This document shows positions 1 through 9,384 of a stretch of 64,000 nucleotides of DNA, piece by piece. The notes beneath the pieces were generated by a model. It was not told the origin of the DNA. It searched no databases and saw nothing but the letters and a program-made list of their open reading frames with translations. The position numbers were made by a program, and so were the translations under genes. This DNA comes from Amycolatopsis xylanica (GTDB lineage Bacteria > Actinomycetota > Actinomycetes > Mycobacteriales > Pseudonocardiaceae): NCBI RefSeq assembly GCF_900107045.1, contig NZ_FNON01000001.1, positions 1,178,001 through 1,242,000 of the forward strand, read 5' to 3'. The stretch's first letter is position 1; the number at the start of each line of letters is the position of its first letter.

Positions 1-1216
1 CGACCAGCACCAGGTCGGCGCGCAGGCCGCGAGCGATGCGGCCCCGGTCGGTGAAGCCGTAGTGCGAGGCCGGGGTGGACGTCGCGGCGGCGAGCGCCTC
101 GACCGGGGCCAGCCCGGCGCGGACGAGCAGTTCCAGCTCGACGAGCAGGCTGACGCCGTGTGCGATCCCGGGGATGCCCGAGTCGGTGCCCGCGGTGATC
201 GGGACGCCAGCCGCGTGCAGCTTCGCGACATTGCGCGATGCCGTCTCCAGCACCCCTGGCCGCTCGAAACCCCAAGGGGCGTCGAGGAATCCGCGCTGTT
301 TGGCCGACAGGAACGGCGCGACGCGCGGATCGGTGATCACGGACTTGGTGGCCGGGTTCTGGAGCGAGCCGAGCGCGCTCCAGAGCGTCAACGTCGGCGT
401 GACGAAGGCGCCGCCGCGGACCGCGAGGCGCACGACGTCGTCGGCGATCTCGGCGTCGCTGAACAGGTGGACCAGGCCGGTGATCCCGGCGGACAGCGCG
501 GTGCGGGCCATGTCCTGCCTGGTCGCGTGCGCGACGCTGGGCATGCGGTGGCGCTTCGCGGCGGCGATCAGCCCGCGTACCTGCGTCTCGGACAGGACCG
601 GGATGCGCGCGCCGGTGATCAGGTGCACGTCTTCCAACGCGAGCTTGAGGTGATCGGACCCCTCGGCCTGGCGCGCCGCGACGAACTCGGCCGGATCGGT
701 GCCGGGCTCCATCAGCGGGAACACCAGGCCGCTGTCCGTGCCCCAGCCACCGGGCACGGTCGCCCACCAGCCCGCCGTCCATAGGTCCGACAGCGGGGTC
801 GGCGCGTAGGAGCGGCGCTGGCGGCGGATCGGACCGTGCGCCGCCGGGTCGCTGACCATGTCGAGCTCGGTGGTGACGCCGAAGCGCGGCGCGTCGGTGC
901 GGTCGGGGCCGGTGTGGTGGACGTGGCCGTCGATGAGCCCCGGAAGCAGGGTCTTGCCGCGGCCGTCGTGCACGGGCAGGCCGCGCGGCCCTGCGCCTTC
1001 ATGTACCGCGCCTTCGTGCACCGCGACGATGCGGCCGGCGTCGACCACCACCGTGCCGCACTCGATCACCCGGCGGCCGTCGAAGATCCGCGCGCCGACG
1101 ATGGCGAACGGCCCGGCGGGCGCGGCTTCGGCGGTGCCCGTCACCGCCGCGAGCGGCAGCGCCAGCCCGGCGGCCAGCACACTGCGGCGCGCGATGTTTC
1201 CATGGGAAAGACACAT
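1..1216 (-). CDS. Amidohydrolase, C-terminus cut by window edge
   Basis: About 405 codons are visible on the minus strand; the C-terminus lies beyond the left edge. The ATG at 1216 follows a G-rich RBS (GGGGG). The N-terminus carries an R-R pair and a hydrophobic stretch (ARRSVLAAGLALPLAAV) ending in small residues, consistent with a TAT-type export signal. Residues 98-100 form the metal-binding HxH of DGHVHH. A later Lys in DHLKLALEDVH fits the bridging lysine, SVAHATR a metal His, and GTDSGIPG the catalytic Asp. These are amidohydrolase-superfamily marks; the substrate cannot be told. A small oddity is the in-frame repeat VHEGAVHEGAG near residue 67. It is divergent from the membrane protein gene at 1376, with about 160 bp between. 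Confidence 0.85.
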   Translation of the reverse strand, partial: MCLSHGNIARRSVLAAGLALPLAAVTGTAEAAPAGPFAIVGARIFDGRRVIECGTVVVDAGRIVAVHEGAVHEGAGPRGLPVHDGRGKTLLPGLIDGHVHHTGPDRTDAPRFGVTTELDMVSDPAAHGPIRRQRRSYAPTPLSDLWTAGWWATVPGGWGTDSGLVFPLMEPGTDPAEFVAARQAEGSDHLKLALEDVHLITGARIPVLSETQVRGLIAAAKRHRMPSVAHATRQDMARTALSAGITGLVHLFSDAEIADDVVRLAVRGGAFVTPTLTLWSALGSLQNPATKSVITDPRVAPFLSAKQRGFLDAPWGFERPGVLETASRNVAKLHAAGVPITAGTDSGIPGIAHGVSLLVELELLVRAGLAPVEALAAATSTPASHYGFTDRGRIARGLRADLVLV

Positions 1217-1375
1217 AAGAACCCCCGAGATCCCCGTCAAGACTCGACCAGCGTAGGGCAAACGGGCGTGGTTCTGACCCGCCATCCGGGCAGTGAATTG
1301 GGCATATTGGAAGATCGGACCGGCGCCGCCGAACTGGCAGGATTTGGTTCCCCACCATGTAAAACTGGAGGCGCG

Positions 1376-2323
1376 ATGTCCGTCACGGACCGAATTCCCG
1401 CTCATCCCGGCGCCGCTTATTTCGGCAGCGGGCCTTATCCGGAGCATCGGGCGCGGATCACCGTGTTGTCGATGCTGGCCGGATTGGCGCTGACGATCGT
1501 CTGGTCGGCGCCCTTTGTGGACTCCGTGATCGGCGACAGTGTGGCGAATGGACTACTCGGCCATGACGCCAAAGGCACGCCGATCGAAGGTGCGTTGGCA
1601 GGCACGGTCTTCGCGTTCGTCTCCGGGTTGGCCGGTTCGTTCACCGCGTGCAACATCGCCGCTTTCGGCGCGGTGGCGCCACTTGTGGGCACCGAGACGT
1701 CAGGCCGCCCCCGTTTTCTCACCACGCTGAAACCGCTCGGCTGGATCGCGGCGGGCATGCTCACCGTCTCGGTGGTGTACGGCGTGATCGTCGCTTTGGT
1801 CGGCACCCGGATGCCGCAGTTCTCGACCGCGAAGACGACCGGGCTTTCGCCGCGCAGCATCCAGTCGATGGTCGCGTTCGGCATCATCGGGCTGGTGTTC
1901 ATCGTGCTCGGCCTGGTGTCGCTCGGCGTGGTCCGCAACCCGCTCGCCGGGCTGACCCGCCGGTTCCCGGCGACCCCGCACGTGCTGATGGGCGCGCTGA
2001 TCGGCGGCTTCCTGATCGGCCGTCCGTACCCGCTGTTCCGGATGATGTTCCGCGACGCCGCCGAAAGCCACAACGTGTTCTACGGCGCGGGCGCGTTCGC
2101 ACTGCAGTCGATCGGCAACATCGTGCTCATGGCGGTGCTGTTCCTGCTGCTCGCGCACGCCACCGGCGGGCGGGTGCAACGCTGGCTGGGCGCGAAACCG
2201 GCCCGGATCGCCGCGGTGACCGGCGCGGCGCTGCTCGTGGCCGGGACGTTCACGGTGCTGTACTGGGATGTGCGGGTGCTCGGCCGTACTGGAATGATCT
2301 GGTTCCCCACAGTCAACTGGTAG
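1376..2323 (+). CDS. Polytopic membrane protein of unknown function
   Basis: 315 residues from the ATG at 1376 (preceded by GGAGGCGCG). About seven hydrophobic segments are visible, for example LSMLAGLALTIVW, GTVFAFVSGLAGSF, GWIAAGMLTVSVVYG, FGIIGLVFIVLGLVSLG and NIVLMAVLFLLLA. The second segment contains a single membrane Cys in FTACNIAAFGAV, and a later one has GGFLIGRPYPLF. The pattern is loosely like CcdA/DsbD-type transporters, which keep Cys and Pro in equivalent helices, but the CcdA cysteine pair is not complete, so this is only a weak suggestion. The next gene starts about 19 bp downstream on the same strand, so the two are probably co-transcribed. A reading frame extends upstream of 1376 but overlaps the divergent amidohydrolase and is not credible as coding. 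Confidence 0.75.
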   Translation: MSVTDRIPAHPGAAYFGSGPYPEHRARITVLSMLAGLALTIVWSAPFVDSVIGDSVANGLLGHDAKGTPIEGALAGTVFAFVSGLAGSFTACNIAAFGAVAPLVGTETSGRPRFLTTLKPLGWIAAGMLTVSVVYGVIVALVGTRMPQFSTAKTTGLSPRSIQSMVAFGIIGLVFIVLGLVSLGVVRNPLAGLTRRFPATPHVLMGALIGGFLIGRPYPLFRMMFRDAAESHNVFYGAGAFALQSIGNIVLMAVLFLLLAHATGGRVQRWLGAKPARIAAVTGAALLVAGTFTVLYWDVRVLGRTGMIWFPTVNW

Positions 2324-2342
2324 TCAACTGGTAGGAGTCACC

Positions 2343-3326
2343 TTGCTTCGGATCGGCGTTCTCGGCGCCGCGCGGATCGCGCCTGCCGCACTACTGCGCC
2401 CCGCCCGGGCGTCGGCCGAAGTGGAGGTCGCCGCGATCGCCGCGCGTGATCCGGCGCGAGCCCGCGAGTACGCCGCGAAGCACGGCATCCCGAAGGCGTA
2501 CGGCGACTACGAGTCGATGCTCGCCGACCCGTCGCTCGACGCGGTCTACAACCCGCTGCCGAACGGCCTGCACGGCCGCTGGACGCTCGCCGCGCTCAAG
2601 GCGGGCAAGCACGTGCTGTGCGAAAAACCCTTTACCGCCAACGCTTCCGAGGCACGCCAGGTCGCCGAGGCGGCCCGCTCGGCTGGCCTGGTGGTGATGG
2701 AGGCGTTCCACTACCGCTACCACCCGCTGTTCCGGCGGGCGGTAGCGGTGGTGCGCGGCGGCGAGCTCGGCGCGATCCGCCGCATCGAGACGGCGCTGTG
2801 CTTCCCGCTGCCGAAGTTTTCGGACATCCGGTACAACTTCGACCTCGCGGGCGGCGCGCTGATGGACGCCGGCTGCTACGCCGTCCACATGGCCCGTTCA
2901 CTCGGCGGCTCGGAACCCACGGTGGTGTCCGCCTCGGCGAAACTGCAGAGTCCGGCGGTCGACCGGGCCATGAGCGCCGAATTGCGCTTCCACGAGGGGT
3001 ACACGGCAGGCGTGCGGTGCTCGATGTGGTCGTCGACGGTGCTGCGGATCTCCGCCAGGGTGATCGGGGAGTCGGGGGAGATGCGGGTGTTCAACCCGCT
3101 CGCGCCGCAGTTCGCGCACCGGCTCACCGTGCGCGCGGGTGACCACAAGCGTGTCGAGCACTTCGACCGCCGGGCGAGCTACGACTACCAGCTCGACGCC
3201 TTCGCGGCCGCCGTCCTGCGCGGCGAGCCCGTCCTGACCACAGTGGACGACTCGATCGGCAACATGACCGTGATCGACGCCATTTACCAAGCCGCGGGCC
3301 TCCCGCTCCGCGAACCCACGGCTTAA
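2343..3326 (+). CDS. Gfo/Idh/MocA family NAD(P)-dependent oxidoreductase
   Basis: 327 residues from a TTG at 2343, preceded by GGTAGGAGTCACC. The N-terminal Rossmann fold begins with RIGVLGAARIAP, and the family's EKP motif is present in VLCEKPFTANASEA near residue 95, where the Lys is the usual catalytic lysine. MDAGCYAVHMARSLGG lies in the C-terminal alpha/beta domain. Length is normal for the family, whose members oxidise or reduce sugars, inositols and related polyols with NAD(P). No neighbour fixes the substrate. It probably forms a two-gene unit with the membrane protein just upstream, and it ends at a palindromic terminator-like element. Confidence 0.9.
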   Translation: MLRIGVLGAARIAPAALLRPARASAEVEVAAIAARDPARAREYAAKHGIPKAYGDYESMLADPSLDAVYNPLPNGLHGRWTLAALKAGKHVLCEKPFTANASEARQVAEAARSAGLVVMEAFHYRYHPLFRRAVAVVRGGELGAIRRIETALCFPLPKFSDIRYNFDLAGGALMDAGCYAVHMARSLGGSEPTVVSASAKLQSPAVDRAMSAELRFHEGYTAGVRCSMWSSTVLRISARVIGESGEMRVFNPLAPQFAHRLTVRAGDHKRVEHFDRRASYDYQLDAFAAAVLRGEPVLTTVDDSIGNMTVIDAIYQAAGLPLREPTA

Positions 3327-3327
3327 A

Positions 3328-3378
3328 GGGGTCGTGAGTGTTTTGGCCGGTTAGAACCGGCCGTACCACTCACGACCC
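3328..3378. terminator. Palindrome family A, copy 1 (GTCGTGAGTG type)
   Basis: Outer arms GGGGTCGTGAGTG (3328-3340) and CACTCACGACCC (3367-3378) enclose an inner palindrome GGCCGGTT-AG-AACCGGCC, followed by ATTTTTCCCCC. It lies directly behind the oxidoreductase stop codon and looks like a transcription terminator. The same two-layer design recurs near 14534, 22791, 29521 and 48106. Confidence 0.75.
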
Positions 3379-3450
3379 ATTTTTCCCCCGGTCGGGGTAT
3401 TTCCGGTTTTCGAGTGGGTTCGCCCGGCCGATGGGCATAAGAATCGGGTT

Positions 3451-4974
3451 ATGCGCGCACGGCGGTTCGCCTCGATTTCTGCTGGAGCCGCCGCGGCGGT
3501 CTGCGTTGCGGCCCTGGTCGTGACCGCTGGCGCGGTCGCCGCGCCATTACCGGGCGGTTTGGGACCGTGCGTCGGAGAAGCCTGTCCGGATGTGTATCCG
3601 CCGGTCAACAATGGCGGCTATGCCGGCCGCGACAACGGCATCAACGTTTATGTCGGCGGCGATTTCCAGGTGCGCGGCGCGGCGGCGGAAGCCGAAGGCC
3701 GAGTCGTCGTACTCGGTGATTTCGACATGGCCAAACGTCAGGGCGTTTCGGCGATCTACAACGTCGGCATCGCCGGAGTCGGCTCCCGGGTCCCGCCGCC
3801 GGACGGCGCGGATTTCCTCACCACCGGCGGGAACGTGAGCGTCGCCAAGGACCAGCGGCTGCTCGCCGACGGCGGGGTCGTCCGGCACGCGGGCACCGTG
3901 ACCGGGACGGTCACCGGCAAGGTCGAAAAGGACCCGGACGCTGCGAAACCTTACTTGAAGCTGCGTGACGAACTTCGGCTCGCGAGCCAATGCTACGCGC
4001 GTGACACTGTCGCCACCGGCAAGGCGCGTAACGACGGATACCGGACCCTGTTCAGTGGGGACGGGAAGTCCGCGCTGCAGGTGTTCACTGTGGACTTCGA
4101 CCTGACCGCGGCCAACGGCGGCATGCAGGGCATCGAGTTCGAGGGAATTCCCGCCGGGGCGACTGTACTGGTGAACCTGACCGGGGCAGCTAGGACGATC
4201 AACACGTACACCGGTGACCCCGGCGACGCCGACCCGCTGAACAAGCTGCGGGAACGCCTGCTGTGGAACTTCCCGGACGCCACCAAGGTGAAGATCGCCG
4301 GTGGCGCGCAGTTCCAGGGGAGCGTGCTGATCGGCGAACCGGGCAGCACGACCACGGTGACCGTGTCCGGGGTGAACGGCCGGTTCTTCACCACGGGCAC
4401 GCTGGTGCACACATCGGAGGAGACCGGAGGCGGCGGGCAGGAGTTCCACGCGTACCCGTTCACCGGCGATCTGCCCGAATGCGGCGGTGAGCAGCCCACA
4501 ACGCCTACTTCGCCGTCTTCGTCTACGTCGACCTCCACCACGTCGTCGTCGAGTTCCACGAGCCCGACCACGACCAGCAGCTCACCGACGACGAGCACCA
4601 GCTCGAGCACAACCACGAGCAGCAGCACGAGCACGTCGACCAAGACCAGCTCATCGAGCAGCACCACAACGTCTACCAGCACCACCAAGTCGAGCAGCAC
4701 CACCACATCGAGCAGCACCACGACGTCAAGCAATGAGCCTTCCAGCAGCACGTCGCCGAGCAGCAGCACCTCGAGCAGCAGCAGCTCGAGCACGACGCCA
4801 GGCCCGGGCGTGACCACGGTGCCCACACCGGGAGCGACCACCACTCCCGGCGGCAACGGCCCGCTCGCCTCGACCGGCACTGAGCTTCGCGGCCTGCTGA
4901 CCACGGGCCTGCTCCTGCTCCTCCTCGGCGGCGCCCTGGTCGCGCTCACCCTCCAGGCAAGGCGCCGCGGCTAG
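3451..4974 (+). CDS. Choice-of-anchor A surface protein with LASTG sorting signal
   Basis: 507 residues. Residues 1-30 form a signal peptide ([21 protein letters not shown]). The folded part, to about residue 345, has the choice-of-anchor A pattern: [44 protein letters not shown], and a later [14 protein letters not shown] / [13 protein letters not shown] low-complexity Ser/Thr linker of roughly 110 residues (about 350-460) follows, then LASTG, a hydrophobic helix ([18 protein letters not shown]) and the tail QARRRG. That C-terminus is a cell-wall sorting signal; LAXTG is the motif used by actinobacterial class E sortases. The protein should therefore be displayed on the wall at the end of a flexible stalk. 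The linker is made of repetitive AGC/ACC/TCG codons. Its ligand is unknown. Confidence 0.88.
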   Translation: MRARRFASISAGAAAAVCVAALVVTAGAVAAPLPGGLGPCVGEACPDVYPPVNNGGYAGRDNGINVYVGGDFQVRGAAAEAEGRVVVLGDFDMAKRQGVSAIYNVGIAGVGSRVPPPDGADFLTTGGNVSVAKDQRLLADGGVVRHAGTVTGTVTGKVEKDPDAAKPYLKLRDELRLASQCYARDTVATGKARNDGYRTLFSGDGKSALQVFTVDFDLTAANGGMQGIEFEGIPAGATVLVNLTGAARTINTYTGDPGDADPLNKLRERLLWNFPDATKVKIAGGAQFQGSVLIGEPGSTTTVTVSGVNGRFFTTGTLVHTSEETGGGGQEFHAYPFTGDLPECGGEQPTTPTSPSSSTSTSTTSSSSSTSPTTTSSSPTTSTSSSTTTSSSTSTSTKTSSSSSTTTSTSTTKSSSTTTSSSTTTSSNEPSSSTSPSSSTSSSSSSSTTPGPGVTTVPTPGATTTPGGNGPLASTGTELRGLLTTGLLLLLLGGALVALTLQARRRG

Positions 4975-5456
4975 GCCGGGATAAAGCGGGCTTTATCCCG
5001 GGCTTCGGACCGGGCCTCGTGAGCGTTGCGCCAGTGAGGGCCTCCCTCACCAAGCTTGCTTGGGTGAGGGAGCCCTCACCCAAGAGCGCTGTATGAAGGC
5101 TCCCTTCATGCAGCTATACGCGATGAAGGCTCCCTTCATACACAGCCCTCTGTATGAGGGCTCCCTTCATACAAGCCAAGGCCAGGGTCCCCGCCGAAGC
5201 TAGGGCCGGAGCGACCCCGGACGGGATAAAGCGGGCTTTATCCCGGTGTCACAGGGCCGGTGAGCGCGGTTTGCGGCGTTGAACGGCCTGATTCCCACTC
5301 AGTCAACCCGCTTGACCAAGCGTGACGAACGTGGCATATGTGACGCTGACCGTTACATACGCCACGTTCGTGCGATCAAGGGCGGCTTCGCCCGAGGGGC
5401 TGCCCCCGCATCTGGGATAAAGCCCGCTTTATCCCGGGCCAGACCCCGGGGTGGGG
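4975..5456. repeat. Gene-free palindrome island
   Basis: No credible gene in 482 bp. The stretch holds at least nine short palindromes: three copies of a GGGATAAAG...CTTTATCCC element (4978-4999, 5223-5244, 5414-5435), two GTGAGGG/CCCTCAC elements (5034-5050 and 5061-5082), three ATGAAGG/CCTTCAT-type elements (5093-5109, 5123-5139, 5151-5173), and a larger one with arms ACGAACGTGGC and GCCACGTTCGT (5325-5371). It separates the wall protein gene from the end of the leftward aldehyde dehydrogenase gene, so the stem-loops may act as bidirectional terminators. The density and the repetition of different families are unusual. Confidence 0.8.
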
Positions 5457-6890
5457 TTATGCGTGGTGCAGCCAGACGGACTTGATCTCGGTGTACGCGT
5501 CGATCGCCCACGGCCCCATCTCGCGGCCCCAGCCCGAAGCCTTGTAGCCACCCCAAGGCGCGGCCATGTCGGGGATCGGCGGCATGTTGACGAACACCGC
5601 GCCAGCCCGGATGCCGTTGGCGAAGCGGTGCGCGACGCCGATGTCCCTGGTCCACACGGTCGCCGCGAGGCCGTACTCGGTGTCGTTGGCCCGCGCGAGC
5701 AGTTCGTCGGGGTCGTCGTAGGCGGTCACGGCCAGCACCGGCCCGAAGATCTCCTCGCGCATGATCGTCATGTCGTCGGCGACCCCGGCGAACAACGTCG
5801 GCGCGTAGAAGTAGCCGTCGCTGTCCACGGTCTGGCCGCCCGTGACCAGCTCGGCCCCTTGCTCTCGGCCGGTCGAGACGAGGAAGTCCACGCGCTCGCG
5901 GTGCTTCGCCGACACGAGCGGCCCGAGTTGCGACGACTCGTCGATGCCGGGGCCGAGCTTGAGTCCTTCGAGGCCGGCGGCCAGTTTCGCGACGAACTCC
6001 TGCTCGCGGGCGCGGTCCACGAAGAAGCGGGTGTACGCGGCGCAGACCTGTCCACTGTTGAGGGTGGCGCCCGCGAGGTTGCCCGCGACGGCGGCGTCGA
6101 TGTCGGCGTCCGAGGCGATGATGCTGGGGGCCTTGCCGCCGAGTTCGAGGGTGAGGCGCTTGAGGTTCGACTCGGCGCTCGCGGCGGTGATCAGCTTCCC
6201 GACCGCGGTCGAGCCGGTGTAGGAGACGTGGTCGACGTCGGCGTGACCGCTCAGCAGCGCGCCGACCGCGCCGTCGCCGGTCACCAGGTTGACCACGCCC
6301 GCTGGGAAGCCGGCCTCGTGCACCAGCTCCACCAGCCGGATGCTGGTCAGCGGGGTGACCTCGCTGGGCTTGATCACCACGGTGTTCCCGGTGGCCAGCG
6401 CGGGCGCGAGCTTCCACACCAGGATCATCAGCGGGAAGTTCCACGGCGTGATCAGCGCGTTCACCCCGACCGGCTCGCGGCGCGTGTAGTGCAGGGTGTC
6501 GGGAAAGGACACCGGGTTCGTGGTGCCCTGGATCTTGGTGACCCAGCCCGCGAAGTACCGCAGGTGCTCGGCCGCGCCGGTGACGCTGACCTGGCGGGAG
6601 ATGCCGATCGGCTGTCCCTGATCGCGAGTTTCGAGAGCGGCAAGTTCCTCGTGGTGCGCGTCGACGAGCGCCGCGAGCCTGAACAGCAGCGCGGCCCGCT
6701 CGACCGGCAGCAGGCCCGCCCACGCGGGGTCGCTGAGCGCCGCCCGCGCTGCCGCGACGGCGGCGTCGACGTCGGTGGCGGACGCCGTCCCGACTTCCTC
6801 GATCACCTGGCCGGTGGCCGGATCGTACGTCGGCAGCGTCCCGCCTCCGGCGGCGGTCCACTGTCCGTCGATGAACAGGCGTGTGGCCAT
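5457..6890 (-). CDS. NAD(P)-dependent aldehyde dehydrogenase
   Basis: 477 residues from the ATG at 6890, which follows AGGAGCTTGCC. The catalytic features of the ALDH superfamily are all present: TPWNFP (oxyanion Asn), VIKPSE, the catalytic Glu in LELGGKAPSII, and the nucleophilic Cys in NSGQVCAAYTR. EIFGPVL and the C-terminal WGREMG are also typical. The enzyme should oxidise an aldehyde to the acid with NAD(P)+. It is divergent from the GMC oxidoreductase at 7029, which could produce an aldehyde from an alcohol, so the two may act in sequence; this link is inferred from position only. Confidence 0.93.
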   Translation of the reverse strand: MATRLFIDGQWTAAGGGTLPTYDPATGQVIEEVGTASATDVDAAVAAARAALSDPAWAGLLPVERAALLFRLAALVDAHHEELAALETRDQGQPIGISRQVSVTGAAEHLRYFAGWVTKIQGTTNPVSFPDTLHYTRREPVGVNALITPWNFPLMILVWKLAPALATGNTVVIKPSEVTPLTSIRLVELVHEAGFPAGVVNLVTGDGAVGALLSGHADVDHVSYTGSTAVGKLITAASAESNLKRLTLELGGKAPSIIASDADIDAAVAGNLAGATLNSGQVCAAYTRFFVDRAREQEFVAKLAAGLEGLKLGPGIDESSQLGPLVSAKHRERVDFLVSTGREQGAELVTGGQTVDSDGYFYAPTLFAGVADDMTIMREEIFGPVLAVTAYDDPDELLARANDTEYGLAATVWTRDIGVAHRFANGIRAGAVFVNMPPIPDMAAPWGGYKASGWGREMGPWAIDAYTEIKSVWLHHA

Positions 6891-7028
6891 GGCAAGCTCC
6901 TAATCGACCGGGGTGTGATCGAGTATCGGTTCCGGCGCGCGCCGTGGTCTTGCCCGCCAGGGCACGCCGATTGTCGGCCAGCGAACCGAATCCGCCGGAC
7001 GCGTTCGGGCCTTGCGAGGGTGGGTGGC

Positions 7029-8474
7029 ATGGACGTCATCGTGGTGGGAGCGGGTTCGGCCGGTTCGGTGGTCGCCAGGCGGCTGGCCGACGCCGGGGTG
7101 TGGGTGACACTGCTCGAAGCAGGCGGGCCGGACACCAACCCGGCCATCCACGACCCGTCGCGCGCCGGGGAGCTGTGGCACGGCCCGGAGGACTGGGACC
7201 ACTACACCGTGCCGCAGCCGCACGCGGCGAACCGGCGGCTGCACCTGCCGCGCGGGAAGGTGCTCGGCGGGTCGCACGCGCTCAACGCGATGATCTGGGT
7301 GCGCGGCGCGCCCGCCGACTACGACGGCTGGGGCCTGTCCGGCTGGCGGTGGGACGACGTCCGCCCGGTGTTCGAGCGGATCGAGAAGGACCTGCTCGAG
7401 ATCGTGGTGAACGAACCGCTGCACCCGATCCAGCAGTCCATTGTGGACGCGGCCGTGCAGATCGGCGTGCCGTTCAACCCGGACTACAACGGTGACGAGC
7501 TCGACGGCGTCTCCGTGCAGCGCGTCACCATGCGCGACGGCAAGCGGCTCAACACCTGGCTCGCCTACGGGGCGCCCGCCGCCGAGCGGATGACCGTCCA
7601 CACGGGAGCGCTGGTGCACCGGCTGCTGTTCGAGGGCACCAGGGTGACCGGTGTGCTCGCCGAGATCGACGGCGAGCCGCGCAAGGTCTTCGCCGACGAG
7701 GTCGTCCTCGCCGCGGGCGCGCTGGCCTCACCGGCGATCCTGCTCCGCAGCGGGATCGGCCCCGCCGGCGAACTGGCGATGCACGGCATCGACGTCGTCG
7801 CGGACCTGCCAGGGGTAGGCCGGAACCTGCACGATCACCTGTTGTCGCCGGTCATCTTCGCGACCGACCGACGCCGGGTCGATCCGCCAGCGCCCGGTCG
7901 GTCGGTGACGCAGACGCACCTGTTCTGGCGCAGCCGTCCGGGCTTGGAGGTACCCGACACGCAGCCGATCCATTTCAGCGTGCCGATGTACGAGTCGTGG
8001 ATGACCGGACCGGACACCGGCTTCTCGCTGATGGCGGGCATGGTGACGCCGCGGAGCCGGGGCCGTGTGCGGCTTTCGGGACCGAGTCCGCTCGACGAAC
8101 CGCTGATCGACCTCGCCGCGCTGGAGGACCCGGCCGATTTCGAAAGTCTGGTCGCGTCGGTGGAGCAGTGCCGCGAGATCGGCCGCGCGCCCGCGCTGGC
8201 GGAGGAATGGGGTGCCCGCGAGCTGTACCCGGGGCCCGGGGTCGACGTCCGGGAGTACGTCCGGCGGACCGCCATCACCTATCACCACCAGGTCGGGACC
8301 TGCCGGATGGGTGCCGACAACGATTCCGTCGTCGACCCGGCACTGGCGGTGCACGGGCTGACCGGGCTCCGGATCGCCGACGCGTCGGTGCTGCCGCAGG
8401 TGACCACGGGCAACACCAACGCGCCCGCGGTGCTGGTCGGCGAGCAGGCCGCGAGGTTCATGCTCTCCCGATGA
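7029..8474 (+). CDS. GMC-family FAD-dependent alcohol oxidoreductase
   Basis: 481 residues from the ATG at 7029. The N-terminal FAD-binding motif is VIVVGAGSAGSVVARRLAD; the second GMC signature is in RGKVLGGSHALNAMIWVRG. Near the C-terminus TYHHQVGTCRMG carries the active-site His and VTTGNTNAPAVLVGE the matching Asn region. The family (choline, alcohol and glucose-methanol-choline oxidoreductases) oxidises alcohols using FAD; the substrate is not evident. Its 3' end overlaps the convergent hydrolase gene by 17 bp. The same frame stays open far upstream, but that part lies antisense to the aldehyde dehydrogenase and has no family similarity, so the start is placed at 7029. Confidence 0.92.
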   Translation: MDVIVVGAGSAGSVVARRLADAGVWVTLLEAGGPDTNPAIHDPSRAGELWHGPEDWDHYTVPQPHAANRRLHLPRGKVLGGSHALNAMIWVRGAPADYDGWGLSGWRWDDVRPVFERIEKDLLEIVVNEPLHPIQQSIVDAAVQIGVPFNPDYNGDELDGVSVQRVTMRDGKRLNTWLAYGAPAAERMTVHTGALVHRLLFEGTRVTGVLAEIDGEPRKVFADEVVLAAGALASPAILLRSGIGPAGELAMHGIDVVADLPGVGRNLHDHLLSPVIFATDRRRVDPPAPGRSVTQTHLFWRSRPGLEVPDTQPIHFSVPMYESWMTGPDTGFSLMAGMVTPRSRGRVRLSGPSPLDEPLIDLAALEDPADFESLVASVEQCREIGRAPALAEEWGARELYPGPGVDVREYVRRTAITYHHQVGTCRMGADNDSVVDPALAVHGLTGLRIADASVLPQVTTGNTNAPAVLVGEQAARFMLSR

Positions 8475-9384
8475 TGCGGCGCAGCCAGGAGGCCCGGGTG
8501 GCGAGCGCCGCCCGGGTCACCTCGCTGTCCGGGGCGAACCGGTCGAACCCGTGGTACGCGCCCGCCCAGACGTGCAGTTCGGTCGGCACGCCCGCCGCCC
8601 AGAGCCGCCGCGCGTAGTCGACGTCCTCGTCGCGGAAGATCTCGGCCGCGCCGACCTCGATGAAGGCGGGCGGGAGCCCGGTGAGGTCGGGAGCGGTTGC
8701 CGGGGCTGCGTACGGCGATGTCTGTCCATCGAGGAGCGACTGCCAGCCGAACGCGTTGGCCGCCTGACCCCAGACACCGCGTTCGGCGAATTCCACTGTG
8801 GACGCCGAGTCGTTGCCGCTGTCGATCATCGGGCACAAAAGCAGCTGCCCGGCCAGTGTCGGACCGCCACGATCCCTGGCCAGCAAGGCGATCCCCGCGC
8901 TGAGCCCGCCGCCCGCGCTCCCGCCGCCGACGATCAGCTTCGCCGGATCGAACCCCAGTTCAGCGGCATTGGCCGCCATCCAGGTCAGGCCCGCGTAACA
9001 GTCCTCCAGCGGCGCCGGATGCGGATGCTCGGGCGCGAGCCGGTAGTCGACGGTAACCGCGACGAAGCCGAATTCCTCGACCAGCGCGACCATCCGGGGC
9101 AGGTCGGCGAACCGGTCGTCCATGACCATCCCGCCGCCGTGGATGTTGTAGAACCCCGGCGCGCCCGGCCCGACCTGCCGGGGTTTGACGACGGTGACGA
9201 CCACGCCGGTGCCGGGCACGGTCCGGTCTTCCCAGACGAGGTCCCGGTCACCGATCGCCTCGGCACAACTCAGGTTCGAGTCCGCCAGCATCCGCCGGAC
9301 GCCCGCGAGCGACTCGGCGCTCAGCGGAGGCCCGGGCGGAAGGCCGTCGAGTGCCTCGGCGAGTTCGGGGTCGAAGGCCGTCAC
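8458..9384 (-). CDS. HSL-type alpha/beta hydrolase (esterase)
   Basis: 308 residues from a GTG at 9384, directly behind GGAGGGACC. The HGG oxyanion motif of hormone-sensitive-lipase-type (family IV) esterases is in NIHGGGMVMDD, the nucleophile elbow is VGGGSAGGG, the acid is in EIFRDEDVDYA, and the His is in GAYHGFDRF. YRLAPEHPHPAPLEDCYAG is a typical core segment. The start codon overlaps the stop of the aldo/keto reductase (GTGA), so it is the last gene of a three-gene unit with the zinc alcohol dehydrogenase and that reductase, read from the TetR-type operator at 11461. It probably hydrolyses an ester intermediate of the same pathway. Confidence 0.9.
   Translation of the reverse strand: MTAFDPELAEALDGLPPGPPLSAESLAGVRRMLADSNLSCAEAIGDRDLVWEDRTVPGTGVVVTVVKPRQVGPGAPGFYNIHGGGMVMDDRFADLPRMVALVEEFGFVAVTVDYRLAPEHPHPAPLEDCYAGLTWMAANAAELGFDPAKLIVGGGSAGGGLSAGIALLARDRGGPTLAGQLLLCPMIDSGNDSASTVEFAERGVWGQAANAFGWQSLLDGQTSPYAAPATAPDLTGLPPAFIEVGAAEIFRDEDVDYARRLWAAGVPTELHVWAGAYHGFDRFAPDSEVTRAALATRASWLRRIIGRA

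Noticed and set aside
3993..4949. Minus-strand frame rich in Val and Leu opposite the wall protein
   Set aside because: It is the antisense reading of the Ser/Thr-repeat codons.
4978..5435. CRISPR array
   Set aside because: The repeated units are palindromes of different families with irregular spacing, and no cas genes are present.
5451..7028. Upstream extension of the GMC oxidoreductase frame to make a 1007-residue protein
   Set aside because: This part is antisense to a complete aldehyde dehydrogenase and has no family similarity; the FAD motif begins only at 7029.
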